Source: Chloroflexota bacterium
Lineage (GTDB): Bacteria; Chloroflexota; Dormibacteria; Dormibacterales; Dormibacteraceae
Assembly: GCA_005880175.1 (NCBI GenBank)
Contig: VBJR01000212.1
Coordinates: forward strand, 1-15,174
Reading direction: 5' to 3'
Length of the DNA stretch: 15,174 bases
The notes under the pieces are model-generated. The model was not told the origin of the DNA, made no database searches, and saw only the letters and a program-made list of their open reading frames with translations. Shown piece after piece: positions 1 through 7,276 of the stretch; within the stretch, counting starts at the first letter, position 1, and each line of letters opens with the position of its first letter. Made by a program: the position numbers and the translations under genes.

Positions 1-403
1 GGAGCAGCGTCGGGTCGGGGCCGAGGCTGCCCTCGCCGAGCGCGGGCAGGCTGAGCAGCCACGGGGGCGCCTCGGGCGGCGCAGGAGCGACCGCGCCGGC
101 GGGCGGCAGGACCACCGTGCCCGCCGAGCCTCGCGCCTCGACCAGCCCGTCGGCCACCAGCTCCTGGTACGCGCGGGTCACGGTCGTGCGGTTGACGCCC
201 AGCGCCGCGGCCATCTCCCGCTCGGGCGGCAGCCGCATGCCCTCCGCGAGCGTGCCCGACAGGAGGGCCGCCCGCACACCGTCCCGGAGCTGCTGGAAGA
301 GGGGAGCCGCGCCCGGCCGGCGGTCCAGGTCGAGGCCGAGCAGGTCCTGGCTGGCCGGCGCCCTCGGTTTGGACTGGTAATTTGGCCCGGTTTGGCCTTC
401 CAT
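1..403 (-). CDS. MocR-type GntR-family transcriptional regulator (C-terminal part off window)
   Basis: Reading leftward from an ATG at 403 gives 134 residues, open to the window edge. Residues about 34-100 form a GntR winged helix-turn-helix: PLFQQLRDGVRAALLSG, then LPPEREMAAALGVNRTTVTR as the recognition region, then YQELVADGLVEARGSAGTVV as the wing. A linker rich in Pro and Ala follows (about 100-115). That layout is typical of MocR/PdxR/GabR regulators, whose C-terminal part is an aminotransferase-like PLP-binding domain; that domain would lie outside the window, so the MocR call is an inference from the linker and the neighbour. The gene is divergent from a PLP aminotransferase, the usual target of such regulators. 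The start is not certain: no good Shine-Dalgarno is seen, but a TACGAT box lies 10 bases upstream and no other start codon precedes the conserved domain. Confidence 0.85.
   Translation of the reverse strand, partial: MEGQTGPNYQSKPRAPASQDLLGLDLDRRPGAAPLFQQLRDGVRAALLSGTLAEGMRLPPEREMAAALGVNRTTVTRAYQELVADGLVEARGSAGTVVLPPAGAVAPAPPEAPPWLLSLPALGEGSLGPDPTLL
366..395. promoter_or_regulatory. Candidate MocR operator: three TTTGG repeats
   Basis: TTTGG occurs at 368-372, 381-385 and 391-395. The outer two extend to GGTTTGG and start 23 bases apart. The cluster lies just upstream of the aminotransferase start (434) and inside the first codons of the divergent regulator. MocR-family regulators are known to bind direct repeats next to the genes they control, so an operator is a reasonable inference. 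The position over the regulator's own 5' end would also allow autoregulation. No experimental or comparative support is available here. Confidence 0.35.
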
Positions 404-433
404 CTCCGCGGCGATCGTACCCAAGATTGAGGC

Positions 434-1633
434 ATGGTGCAGACCGACCTGGACTGGAGCGCGGTGCTGGAGCGGAGTGGGCCGGCGCCTCGCGGCTCCG
501 CCATCCGCGATTTGCTGGCCGTGACCGAGCGACCCGACGTCATCAGCTTCGCGGGCGGCCTCCCGGCCCCCGAGCTGTTCCCCGCCGGCGGCCTGCGGGC
601 CGCGTTCGACGCGGTGCTCCGCGAGGACGCGGGCGGGGCGCTCCAGTACGGGCCGACGCCGGGCCACCGGCCGCTGCGCGAGCTGGTGGCCGAGCGGCTG
701 GGCCGGCGCGGCGTCGCCTGCGATGCGGACGACGTGCTGATCACGACCGGGTCGCAGCAGGCGCTGGACCTGCTCGGCCGGGTCCTGGCCGGCCCCGGGC
801 TGGAGGTGCTGGTCGAGTCGCCGAGCTACGTCGGCGCGCTCCAGGCGCTCTCGGCCCGGGAGGTCGCGTTCGCCGCCTGCCCGGGCGACCGGCAGGGGCT
901 GCGCGTGGACGCGCTCCGCCAGCGGGTCGGGCCCGACTCGGCGCTGCTCTACACGGTGCCGACCTTCCAGAACCCGTCGGGCGGCACGATGACGCTGGAG
1001 CGCCGGCGCGAGCTGCTGGCCGCCACGCGGGACCTGGGCCTGCCGGTGATCGAGGACGACCCCTACTCGGAGCTGCGGTACGAGGGCGAGCCGGTCCCGG
1101 CGCTGCGGGCGCTGGCCGGCAGCGAGCACGTCATCCACCTGGGCACGTTCAGCAAGGTGCTGTCGCCGGGCCTGCGCCTGGGCTGGGCGGTGGCGCCGCG
1201 GCCGGTGATGGAGCGGCTCGTGCTGGCCAAGCAGGGCGCGGACCTCCACACGAACGAGCTGGTGCAGCGCGCGGTCGTGCGCTTCTGCCGCGACAACGAC
1301 CTGGACGCGCACGTGCGCCTGCTGTGCGCCGCGTACCGGGAGCGCCGGGACGCGATGCTGGCCGCGCTGGCCGAGCTGCTGCCGGCCGGCACCACCTGGA
1401 CGCGGCCCGAGGGCGGCATGTTCGTGTGGGTGACGCTGCCGGACGGGCTGGCGGCCGTGCCCCTGCTCGCCGAGGCGGTCCGGCGCCGGGTGGCGTTCGT
1501 GCCGGGGGCCGCGTTCCACACGGACGGCGGCGGCGCCGCCTCGCTGCGGCTCAACTTCACCAACAGCCCACCGGACCGGATCCGCGAGGGCGTCCTGCGG
1601 CTGGCCGAGGCGGTGGACCGGCTCAACGCGTAG
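434..1633 (+). CDS. PLP-dependent aminotransferase, fold type I (LysN / 2-aminoadipate aminotransferase-like)
   Basis: This 399-residue protein should be a cytoplasmic transaminase that moves an amino group between an amino acid and a 2-oxo acid using pyridoxal phosphate. Family landmarks are all present: ISFAGGLPAPELFP near residues 37-50, the QYGPTPGHRPLREL segment (71-84), TTGSQQALDLL (104-114), FQNPSGG (178-184), EDDPYSELRY (207-216), GTFSKVLSPGLRLGW with the Schiff-base lysine K241 and phosphate-binding R248, and C-terminal R372 in SLRLNFTN for the substrate carboxylate. The GGLP and QNPSGG motifs place it with the LysN/KAT-II-like group often found beside MocR regulators. The amino-acid substrate cannot be told. 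The start ATG has no clear Shine-Dalgarno and may be leaderless. A LysE-type exporter begins 7 bases after its stop, so the two are probably one operon. Confidence 0.95.
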   Translation: MVQTDLDWSAVLERSGPAPRGSAIRDLLAVTERPDVISFAGGLPAPELFPAGGLRAAFDAVLREDAGGALQYGPTPGHRPLRELVAERLGRRGVACDADDVLITTGSQQALDLLGRVLAGPGLEVLVESPSYVGALQALSAREVAFAACPGDRQGLRVDALRQRVGPDSALLYTVPTFQNPSGGTMTLERRRELLAATRDLGLPVIEDDPYSELRYEGEPVPALRALAGSEHVIHLGTFSKVLSPGLRLGWAVAPRPVMERLVLAKQGADLHTNELVQRAVVRFCRDNDLDAHVRLLCAAYRERRDAMLAALAELLPAGTTWTRPEGGMFVWVTLPDGLAAVPLLAEAVRRRVAFVPGAAFHTDGGGAASLRLNFTNSPPDRIREGVLRLAEAVDRLNA

Positions 1634-1640
1634 GCCCGCC

Positions 1641-2264
1641 GTGGACGGCCGCTTCCTGGCGTTCCTGGGCGTGGCGATCGTGCTGATCGTCACGCCGGGG
1701 CCGGACACGGCGGTGGTGACGCGCAACGCGTTCCGGGGCGGCGCCCGGGGCGCGTCGCTGACGGCGCTCGGCGTCGCCCTGGGCCTGCTGACGTGGGGCG
1801 CGGCGAGCGCCGCCGGGCTGGCGGCGCTGCTGGCCGCCTCGGCGCTGGCGTTCACGGTGGTCCGGACGGCCGGCGCGGCGGTGCTGGCGGTGATGGGGCT
1901 GCGCAGCCTGGTGGCCGCGGTCCGGGGCGGCGGGGCGGCTGGCTCCGAGGCCGAGCCGGCGCCGGAGCGGCCGGGCGCGCCGGCGTTCCTGCAGGGCCTG
2001 CTCGGCAACCTGCTGAACCCCAAGGCGGGCGCGATCTTCCTGACGGTGGTGCCCCAGTTCGTGCGCCCGGGCGACCCGGCGGCCCGCCTGGCCGCGATGG
2101 TCGTGGTGTTCGCGGCGATGGTCTGCGCCTGGCTGCACCTGTACGGCTGGCTGGTCGCCCGCGCCCGCCGCCGCTTCGGCGGCCGCCTGCGCCGCGCGCT
2201 GGACGGCGCCACGGGCGCCGTGCTGATCGGGCTCGGCGCCCGCCTGGCCACGGAGACGCGTTGA
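1641..2264 (+). CDS. LysE/RhtB-family amino-acid exporter
   Basis: A 207-residue, strongly hydrophobic membrane protein of the usual size for the family. TPGPD at residues 18-22 and LLNPKAGAIFLTVVPQF at about 124-140 are the two signature regions of LysE/RhtB exporters, which push amino acids or derivatives out of the cell by proton antiport. Hydrophobic stretches are visible at about 5-20, 40-65, 68-95, 120-140, 150-170 and 188-203, with a polar Gly/Glu/Pro loop at 96-112. The GTG start is the only in-frame choice that keeps the conserved N-terminus; it sits 7 bases after the aminotransferase stop, implying co-transcription. The pairing suggests export of an amino acid that the neighbouring enzyme makes or handles. 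The substrate is unknown. Confidence 0.92.
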   Translation: MDGRFLAFLGVAIVLIVTPGPDTAVVTRNAFRGGARGASLTALGVALGLLTWGAASAAGLAALLAASALAFTVVRTAGAAVLAVMGLRSLVAAVRGGGAAGSEAEPAPERPGAPAFLQGLLGNLLNPKAGAIFLTVVPQFVRPGDPAARLAAMVVVFAAMVCAWLHLYGWLVARARRRFGGRLRRALDGATGAVLIGLGARLATETR

Positions 2265-2294
2265 GGTAGGAAACGGCGACGGGCCGGGTCCTGG

Positions 2295-2303
2295 TGCTAC
2301 AAA
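2295..2303 (+). promoter_or_regulatory. Extended -10 box, putative leaderless promoter of the antiporter gene
   Basis: TGCTACAAA matches an extended -10 (TGn plus TACAAA). The box ends 6 bases before the ATG at 2310, so transcription would begin at or next to the start codon. No convincing -35 is seen. This suggests the antiporter gene can be expressed separately from the upstream pair. Confidence 0.45.
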
Positions 2304-2309
2304 GCGGCG

Positions 2310-3467
2310 ATGTTCACCGCGGTCGCGCTGCTGGTCCTGGCCGGGCTGGCCGGGCCGCTGCTGGCGGCCGGCAGGCGGCCGCTGGCGCCGGTGCTGGTGG
2401 GCGAGCTGATCGCCGGCGCCATCCTCGGCCGGACCGGCCTGCACTGGATCGAGCCGGCCGCCGAGCCCTATCCGATCTTCTCGGCCCTGGGCTTCGCCAT
2501 GCTGATGCTCGGCGCCGGGATCGAGGTGGACATCCGATCACCGGACCTGCGCCGGGGCCTCGCCCGCGGCGGCGTGGCGCTGGTCGTCGCGCTGGCGGCC
2601 AGCGTCCCGGTCGGGCTCGCGATCGGCGCGCTGCTCCGTCTCGGCCACCCGCAGCTGCTCGTGGTGCTGCTGGCGGGGAGCTCGGCGGCGGTGGCGTTCC
2701 CCACCATCCAGGAGCGCGGGCTGACGGGCCCGGCCGTCGGCCTGCTGATCTCGTGGATCACGCTCGCCGACGCGGTGACGGCCCTGCTGATGCCGCTGAC
2801 GCTCTCCGGCGCCGGCAGCATCCCCGCAGCGCTGCTCGGCGATGCCCTGATCGTGGCCGTGGCCGTCGCCGCCATCGTGGCCGGGCGCCGGCTGTTCGCC
2901 ACCGGGTTGGCCGACGAGGTCAAGCGCGAGTCCAAGGAGCGGCACTGGGCCCTGCAGCTCCGGATCTCGATCCTGCTGCTCCTGGTCCTGGCCGCGATCG
3001 CGGAGCACACGGGCGGCAGCGTGCTCGTGGCCGGCTTCGCGGCCGGCATCGTCCTGCGCCAGTTCCACCAGCCACACCGCCTGGTCCACCAGCTGGCCGG
3101 TCTGGCGACGGGCTTCTTCGTGCCCGCGTTCTTCGTGCTGCTGGGCGCCGCGCTGGACCTGAAGGGCCTGGCCGGCTCGGCCCCGGCCATCGCGCTCGCC
3201 GTGGCGATGGCGGCGAGCGCGACGGGCGTGCACGTGCTCGCCGCGGCGGTGGCCGGCCGCGAGCGCCGGGTCGCGTCGGGGCTGCTCGCCTCGGCCCAGC
3301 TCGGCCTGCCCGCCGCCGCCGCCTCGCTGGGGCTGGCGACCGGGGCCGTCGGGCCACCCGTCGCCGCGGCCCTGGTCGCCGGCGGCTGTCTGACGCTGAT
3401 CCCGGCAACCGCCGGCGCCCTGCTGCTGGCGCGCGGGGCGCCGGACCACGAGGAGGTCGAGACGTGA
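2310..3467 (+). CDS. Cation:proton antiporter, CPA2 (KefB/NapA-like) membrane domain
   Basis: A 385-residue polytopic membrane protein with about 11-13 hydrophobic segments and no soluble TrkA-N or USP tail, the usual size of a bare Na+/H+ exchanger domain. Family marks are PVLVGELIAGAILGRTGL (27-44), FAMLMLGAGIEVD (62-74), AGSSAAVAFPTIQERGL (122-138), the SWITLADAVTALLMP segment with acidic D154 in a membrane helix, a likely ion/proton-carrying residue, and FFVPAFFVLLGAALDL (269-284). The family exchanges Na+ or K+ for protons and serves pH and ion balance. It ends in a short acidic tail, DHEEVET. The downstream small gene starts inside its stop codon (GTGA overlap), so the two are translationally coupled. 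The ion cannot be predicted. Confidence 0.9.
   Translation: MFTAVALLVLAGLAGPLLAAGRRPLAPVLVGELIAGAILGRTGLHWIEPAAEPYPIFSALGFAMLMLGAGIEVDIRSPDLRRGLARGGVALVVALAASVPVGLAIGALLRLGHPQLLVVLLAGSSAAVAFPTIQERGLTGPAVGLLISWITLADAVTALLMPLTLSGAGSIPAALLGDALIVAVAVAAIVAGRRLFATGLADEVKRESKERHWALQLRISILLLLVLAAIAEHTGGSVLVAGFAAGIVLRQFHQPHRLVHQLAGLATGFFVPAFFVLLGAALDLKGLAGSAPAIALAVAMAASATGVHVLAAAVAGRERRVASGLLASAQLGLPAAAASLGLATGAVGPPVAAALVAGGCLTLIPATAGALLLARGAPDHEEVET
3451..3456 (+). promoter_or_regulatory. Strong Shine-Dalgarno AGGAGG for the DGYHR gene
   Basis: A perfect AGGAGG lies 7 bases before the GTG at 3464. It fixes that start for the small coupled gene and is the clearest ribosome binding site in the window. 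Confidence 0.75.
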
Positions 3468-3844
3468 CCGACAACGCGCACTGGAAGGACGAGCCGGACG
3501 ACCACGACTACCCGGCGGCGGTCGCCTACCTGAGCCTGCTCGTGCCGGAGGCGACCGCGAAGGTGCTGGGCGACCGTCTCCGCGCGGCGCCGCTCGTGCA
3601 CCGCAAGGCGAAGGACCTGCTGCGGGCCAGCCGGCTGCCGATCCTGGGACCGGACAACGTGCACGTCGCGAGCGACCTGGAGAAGGTCAAGAAGGGGCGG
3701 CCGCTCTCACCGGTGCTGCTGGTCCGCGGACGGCTGACGGACGACGTGCCGCTCACGGTGGCCGACGGCTATCACCGCATCTGCGCCAGCCACCACCTGG
3801 ACGAGGACGCGGACATCCCGTGCCGGGTCGCGGACGTGCCGTGA
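3464..3844 (+). CDS. Conserved hypothetical protein with ParB-like DGYHR motif
   Basis: A 126-residue soluble protein without signal peptide or membrane segment. I do not recognise an assigned function. The N-terminus is acidic and His/Asp-rich (HWKDEPDDHDYPAA, residues 6-19). A basic middle follows (VHRKAKDLLRASRLP, 45-59), then LSPVLLVRG (81-89) and VADGYHRICASHHLDEDADIPCRV (99-122). The strand-plus-DGYHR arrangement resembles the ParB/sulfiredoxin N-terminal fold, where D/E-G-x-H-R contacts a nucleotide phosphate, so nucleotide binding is possible but inferred. The GTG start has an ideal ribosome binding site and overlaps the antiporter stop as GTGA, so the two proteins are made together. 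It ends 12 bases before the convergent oxidoreductase gene. Confidence 0.85.
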   Translation: MTDNAHWKDEPDDHDYPAAVAYLSLLVPEATAKVLGDRLRAAPLVHRKAKDLLRASRLPILGPDNVHVASDLEKVKKGRPLSPVLLVRGRLTDDVPLTVADGYHRICASHHLDEDADIPCRVADVP

Positions 3845-3856
3845 GCGTCGAGTACC

Positions 3857-4825
3857 TCAGGGCACCAGCAGCAGCTTGCCCGTCGTGCGCCGGCCCTGCA
3901 GGTCCTCGTGGGCCTGGCGCGCCTCCGGCAGCGGGTAGCGGCCCCCGATCCGGACGTCCAGCTCGCCCGCCGCGATCCAGCCGAACACGTCGCCGGCTCG
4001 CTGCAGCAGCTCCTCACGGGAGGCCGTGTAGTGACCCAGGCTGGGTCGGGTCAGGAACAGCGAGCCGCCGGCGTTGAGCCGCTGTGGGTCCACCGGCGGC
4101 ACCGGGCCGCTCGACGCGCCGTACAGGACCATCATCCCGCGCGGCCGGAGCGCGTTCAGGCTGCCGTCGAACGTCGTGCGGCCGACCCCGTCGTAGACCG
4201 CCGCCACGCCCTTCCCGTCCGTCAGCCGGCGCGCCTCCGCGGTGAAGTCCACCTGGTCGTAGCGGACGATCTCGTCGGCGCCCACACCGCGGGCCAGGCC
4301 GGCCTTCTCGTCGGTGGAGACGGTCGCGATCACGCGCCCGCCGCGCAGCTTGACGACCTGGGTCAGCAGCAGCCCGACGCCGCCGGCGGCGGCGTGGACG
4401 ATCACCGTGTCGCCGGCCTGGACCGGGTACGTCGAGGTGGCCAGGTAGTGCGCGGTCAGGCCCTGCAGGGGCACCGCGGCCGCCACCTCGTCCGACACGC
4501 CGTCGGGCACCGGGATCGCCTTGGCCGCGCCGACGAGCACGTGCTGGGCATAGCTGCCCTGCGCCGCGACCCACGCCACGCGGTCGCCGACCGCGAGGTC
4601 GGTGACGCCCTCGCCCAGCGCCACGACCCGGCCGGCGCCCTCGACGCCGAGCCGGAGCGGCAGCGGGGCCGGGTACATGCCCGACCGCTGGTACGTGTCC
4701 ATGTAGTTCACGCCGGACGCAGCGACGTCCACGAGCACCTGACCGGGACCGGGCTGGGGTGCGGCGACGTCGACGAGCTCGAGCGCCTCGGGACCGCCAT
4801 AGCTGTTGACCTGGATGGCTCGCAT
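3857..4825 (-). CDS. NAD(P)H:quinone oxidoreductase, zinc-independent MDR family (QorA / zeta-crystallin-like)
   Basis: A 322-residue cytoplasmic enzyme of the medium-chain dehydrogenase/reductase superfamily. The N-terminal GroES-like domain contains GPEALELVDV (11-20), ASGVNYMDTYQRSGMYP (36-52) and LRLGVEGAGRVVALGEGV (57-74). The Rossmann domain carries VIVHAAAGGVGLLLTQVVKL (141-160), the quinone-oxidoreductase form of the nucleotide-binding loop. The cysteines that bind zinc in alcohol dehydrogenases are absent, which favours quinone reductase over alcohol dehydrogenase. Such enzymes reduce quinones or enones with NADPH, usually as redox protection; the physiological substrate is open. The gene lies 32 bases downstream of the histidine kinase on the same strand but has its own promoter-like box. 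The length is complete and both ends look intact. Confidence 0.93.
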   Translation of the reverse strand: MRAIQVNSYGGPEALELVDVAAPQPGPGQVLVDVAASGVNYMDTYQRSGMYPAPLPLRLGVEGAGRVVALGEGVTDLAVGDRVAWVAAQGSYAQHVLVGAAKAIPVPDGVSDEVAAAVPLQGLTAHYLATSTYPVQAGDTVIVHAAAGGVGLLLTQVVKLRGGRVIATVSTDEKAGLARGVGADEIVRYDQVDFTAEARRLTDGKGVAAVYDGVGRTTFDGSLNALRPRGMMVLYGASSGPVPPVDPQRLNAGGSLFLTRPSLGHYTASREELLQRAGDVFGWIAAGELDVRIGGRYPLPEARQAHEDLQGRRTTGKLLLVP

Positions 4826-4832
4826 GCCGAGA

Positions 4833-4838
4833 ACTGTA
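4833..4838 (-). promoter_or_regulatory. -10 box TACAGT, putative leaderless promoter of the quinone oxidoreductase
   Basis: On the minus strand TACAGT lies exactly 7 bases before the ATG at 4825, placing transcription initiation at the start codon. No ribosome binding site is seen before that ATG, which fits leaderless expression. Confidence 0.45.
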
Positions 4839-4857
4839 GAGCGCGGCGGCCGGCCGG

Positions 4858-6414
4858 CTACGCGCGGAACTGCGGGCGCGGGGCCAGGCGGGGGACGGGC
4901 CGGCTGGGCGACTCCAGGGGCAGCGGCGGCTGGGCCGCGACCGGCAGCTCCAGCTTCATCGACAGGCTGCCGTCGGCGGTCAGCTCGGCGCGCAGGTCGC
5001 CCTGCTGCGCGATCGCCAGCTCGCGGCTGATCGCCAGGCCCAGGCCGACGCCGCCGGCCGAGGACCGGGACGAGTCGCCGCGGTAGAAGCGGTCGAACAT
5101 GCGGTGCGGGTCGGGCGGCCGGACCCCGACCCGGTTTCTGACCGTCGTCGTGATCCGCGCCCCGAACGCGTTCTCGGCCGAGATCCACACCGTCGTGCCC
5201 TCGGGCGCGTACTTGACCGCGTTGTCGAGCAGGTTGTCGAGGATCTGGTGCAGGCGGTCCGGGTCGGCGTGCACAGGCGGCAGGATCGGGGGCACGACCA
5301 GGTGCAGGACCAGCCGGCGCGAGTCGGCCCGCTTGCGGACCAGCTCGATCTCCTGCTGGAGCTGGACGCCGAGGTCCACCGGGTGCGGGTTGAGGGCGAG
5401 CTGGCCGGACTCCACCCGGGCCAGGTCCAGCAGCTCCTGCGACATCCGCAGCACGCGCTGCGCCTCCTCGTGGAGGATCGTCGCGGCCCGCTCCTTCTCC
5501 TCGGCCGTCCGCAGGCTGCCGTCCATCAGCGCCTGGCTGAAGCCGATCAGGCTGGTGAGCGGCGTCTTCAGCTCGTGCGACACGTTGGCCAGGAACGCGC
5601 GCTGCTGCAGGCGCGCGTGCTCCACCGCCTCCGCCATCCGGTTGAAGCTCTGGCCGACGACCCCGATCTCGTCGCCGCCGGTCCGGCGGACGCGGCGGCC
5701 GTAGTTGCCGCCCGCGATGTCCTCGGCCGCCCGCCGGAGCTCCCGCAGCGGGCGCGTGAACGCCCGGCTGAGCACCAGCGAGACCACGATCGCGAGGAAC
5801 AGGCCGGCGCCGCCGGCCTCCAGGATCGGCGTGACCAGCTGGCCGGTGGCCTCGGCCGTGACGTCGTCCTGGCTCCGGGCCAGCACGATCAGGCCCACGT
5901 GCTGCGTCGAGACCGGGGCCGCGCCGGCCAGGTACGGGCGGCCGTCGATGTCGATCGTGCCCTCGTAGACCGTCTGGCCGGAGACCCGCCGCTCCTGGCC
6001 CAGCGGGATCGCCTGGCCCAGCGGGAGCTGGCCGGCGCTGTCGTAGATGACGCGGGGGCGCCGGACCGGGACGCCGCCCACCCTGGGGGGCCGATCCAGC
6101 AGGATCAGGCGCTGCCCGGCCAGGTTGAGGCTGGGCGGGTCCGCCGAGAGCGAGCTGATCAGCTCGGGCTCGGTGGTGACGCACTTGACGCCCACCTTGC
6201 GCTGGCAGTCGAGCTGGCCGATCGTGCCCCGCAGCAGGACGGCGTTCTTCGCCATCTGATCGAGCGCGTCGGCCGTCTGCAGCTTCTGCACCAGGTAGGC
6301 CGTCAGCCCGCCACTCAGCGTGAGGCTCACCGCGACGATCGCGATCGTCGCCAGCAGCAGGCGGAACCTGAGGCTCAGCTCTCGGCCATCTCCAGCTTGT
6401 ACCCCACCCCCCAC
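4858..6414 (-). CDS. Two-component sensor histidine kinase (membrane, HAMP, HisKA, HATPase)
   Basis: A 518-residue membrane kinase. TM1 is about 17-40; an extracytoplasmic sensor region (about 41-195) contains two cysteines, C70 and C78; TM2 is about 200-218; HAMP is about 219-266 (RPLRELRRAAEDIAGGNYG). The H-box FLANVSHELKTPLTSLIGF holds phospho-acceptor H280. The N-box is LDNLLDNAVKYA (392-403) and the G2-box GGVGLGLAIS (454-463). Between them the G1 region reads VRNRVGVRPPDPHRMFDRFYRG, where a DxGxG pattern is expected, so ATP binding may be altered. The C-terminal 30 residues are Pro/Arg-rich and outside the kinase fold. It is co-directional with, and overlaps, the response regulator (about 40 bases with this GTG start), its obvious partner. 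The start is uncertain: conserved sequence begins near residue 13, and no better ATG/GTG/TTG is available. The signal is unknown. Confidence 0.92.
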   Translation of the reverse strand: MGGGVQAGDGRELSLRFRLLLATIAIVAVSLTLSGGLTAYLVQKLQTADALDQMAKNAVLLRGTIGQLDCQRKVGVKCVTTEPELISSLSADPPSLNLAGQRLILLDRPPRVGGVPVRRPRVIYDSAGQLPLGQAIPLGQERRVSGQTVYEGTIDIDGRPYLAGAAPVSTQHVGLIVLARSQDDVTAEATGQLVTPILEAGGAGLFLAIVVSLVLSRAFTRPLRELRRAAEDIAGGNYGRRVRRTGGDEIGVVGQSFNRMAEAVEHARLQQRAFLANVSHELKTPLTSLIGFSQALMDGSLRTAEEKERAATILHEEAQRVLRMSQELLDLARVESGQLALNPHPVDLGVQLQQEIELVRKRADSRRLVLHLVVPPILPPVHADPDRLHQILDNLLDNAVKYAPEGTTVWISAENAFGARITTTVRNRVGVRPPDPHRMFDRFYRGDSSRSSAGGVGLGLAISRELAIAQQGDLRAELTADGSLSMKLELPVAAQPPLPLESPSRPVPRLAPRPQFRA

Positions 6415-7079
6415 ACCGTCTGGATGGTTGGGTTGGTGACCCCGCCCGCCGTCAGCTTCTCACGGAGCTGCTGGACGTGCACGTCCACCGTTCGCGTGTA
6501 GCCGGGGAAGTCGTAGCCCCAGACCAGGTCCAGCAGCTCGCTGCGCTGGAACACGCGGCCGGGGTGACGGGCCAGCAGGGCGAGCAGGTCGAACTCCTTG
6601 GGCCGCAGCTGGAGGCGGGCCTCGCCGAACCGGACCTCGTGGCGCTCGAAGTCCACCTCGAGCCGGCCGGCGCGGACCAGCCGGGGCTGGTCGGGCTCGA
6701 TGCGGGCCCGGCGGACCAGCGCCTTGGCCCGGGCCACGAGCTCCTGGGGATGGAACGGCTTGGTCAGGTAGTCGTCCGCGCCCAGCTCCAGGCCGACGAC
6801 GGTGTCGGTCACCTCGTCGCGGGCGGTCAGCATGATGATGGGGACCTGGCTGGACTTGCGGATCTCCCTGCAGATCGTCAGCCCGTCCACGTTGGGCAGC
6901 ATGATGTCGAGGACGACCAGGTCGGGCTTGACCTGGCCGAAGCGGGTCAGCGCCAGGGCGCCGTCGGTGACCGTCTCGATCTGGTAGCCCTCGCGGGAGA
7001 GGTAGAGGCGGGCGAGCTCGAGGATGTGGTCCTCGTCGTCCACCACCAGCACCTTCTGCGGACTCATGGCGATTGCCAT
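6375..7079 (-). CDS. OmpR/PhoB-family response regulator
   Basis: A receiver domain followed by a winged-helix DNA-binding domain, 234 residues from the ATG at 7079, or 230 from a second in-frame ATG at 7067 just before SPQKVLVVDDE. Counting from the second start, the acidic pocket is D10/D11, the phosphorylated aspartate is D54 (VVLDIMLPNVDG), the switch threonine is T81 (IIMLTARDE) and the conserved lysine is K103 (DDYLTKPFHPQEL). The C-terminal half ends in the standard PhoB-like pattern: LLALLARHPGRVFQRSELL, then TRTVDVHVQQLREKL, then IQTVWGVGYKLE. It is phosphorylated by the kinase encoded directly downstream and regulates unknown targets. The choice between the two starts cannot be settled from sequence. 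Confidence 0.94.
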   Translation of the reverse strand: MAIAMSPQKVLVVDDEDHILELARLYLSREGYQIETVTDGALALTRFGQVKPDLVVLDIMLPNVDGLTICREIRKSSQVPIIMLTARDEVTDTVVGLELGADDYLTKPFHPQELVARAKALVRRARIEPDQPRLVRAGRLEVDFERHEVRFGEARLQLRPKEFDLLALLARHPGRVFQRSELLDLVWGYDFPGYTRTVDVHVQQLREKLTAGGVTNPTIQTVWGVGYKLEMAES

Positions 7080-7110
7080 GCCATTAGAGCATCCACGCGC
7101 ATGTGATCGC

Positions 7111-7139
7111 CGCATACGAAAGAGCGCACTGATTTGTAA
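7111..7139 (-). promoter_or_regulatory. Putative promoter of the two-component operon
   Basis: Reading the minus strand, TTACAA (7139-7134) and TATGCG (7116-7111) are separated by exactly 17 bases, a sigma-70-like spacing. Initiation would fall near 7104, leaving a leader of roughly 25-40 bases before either candidate ATG. The -10 match is only partial. Confidence 0.35.
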
Positions 7140-7234
7140 GAACGATGGCCGTGACTCGACGGCACGGGTCGGCCTGGCCGTCGGTGTGACGGTCGCAAGT
7201 GTGCCACTGTCGTCCCGAATGCGTGCGGGCAGAC

Positions 7235-7256
7235 GTTGAAGTGTCGACACTTCAAC
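7235..7256. promoter_or_regulatory. Perfect 22-bp palindrome, candidate operator
   Basis: The half-site GTTGAAGTGTC is followed by its exact inverse, centred on TCGA. A gapless even palindrome of this length is typical of a site for a dimeric helix-turn-helix repressor (LacI, MarR or TetR type are all possible). If transcribed it could also fold into a 9-bp stem with a 4-base loop. The regulator is not identifiable here. Confidence 0.55.
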
Positions 7257-7276
7257 CTCTCCGCACCTCCTGAGCG

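Noticed and set aside
382..1686. Second long plus-strand frame over the aminotransferase
   Set aside because: Ala/Gly/Arg/Pro-rich composition typical of a shifted reading in high-GC DNA; the overlapping frame carries all PLP-enzyme motifs.
4826..6184. Minus-strand extension of the quinone oxidoreductase into a 775-codon fusion
   Set aside because: The upstream portion is an out-of-frame reading of the histidine kinase gene; the oxidoreductase is full length from the ATG at 4825.
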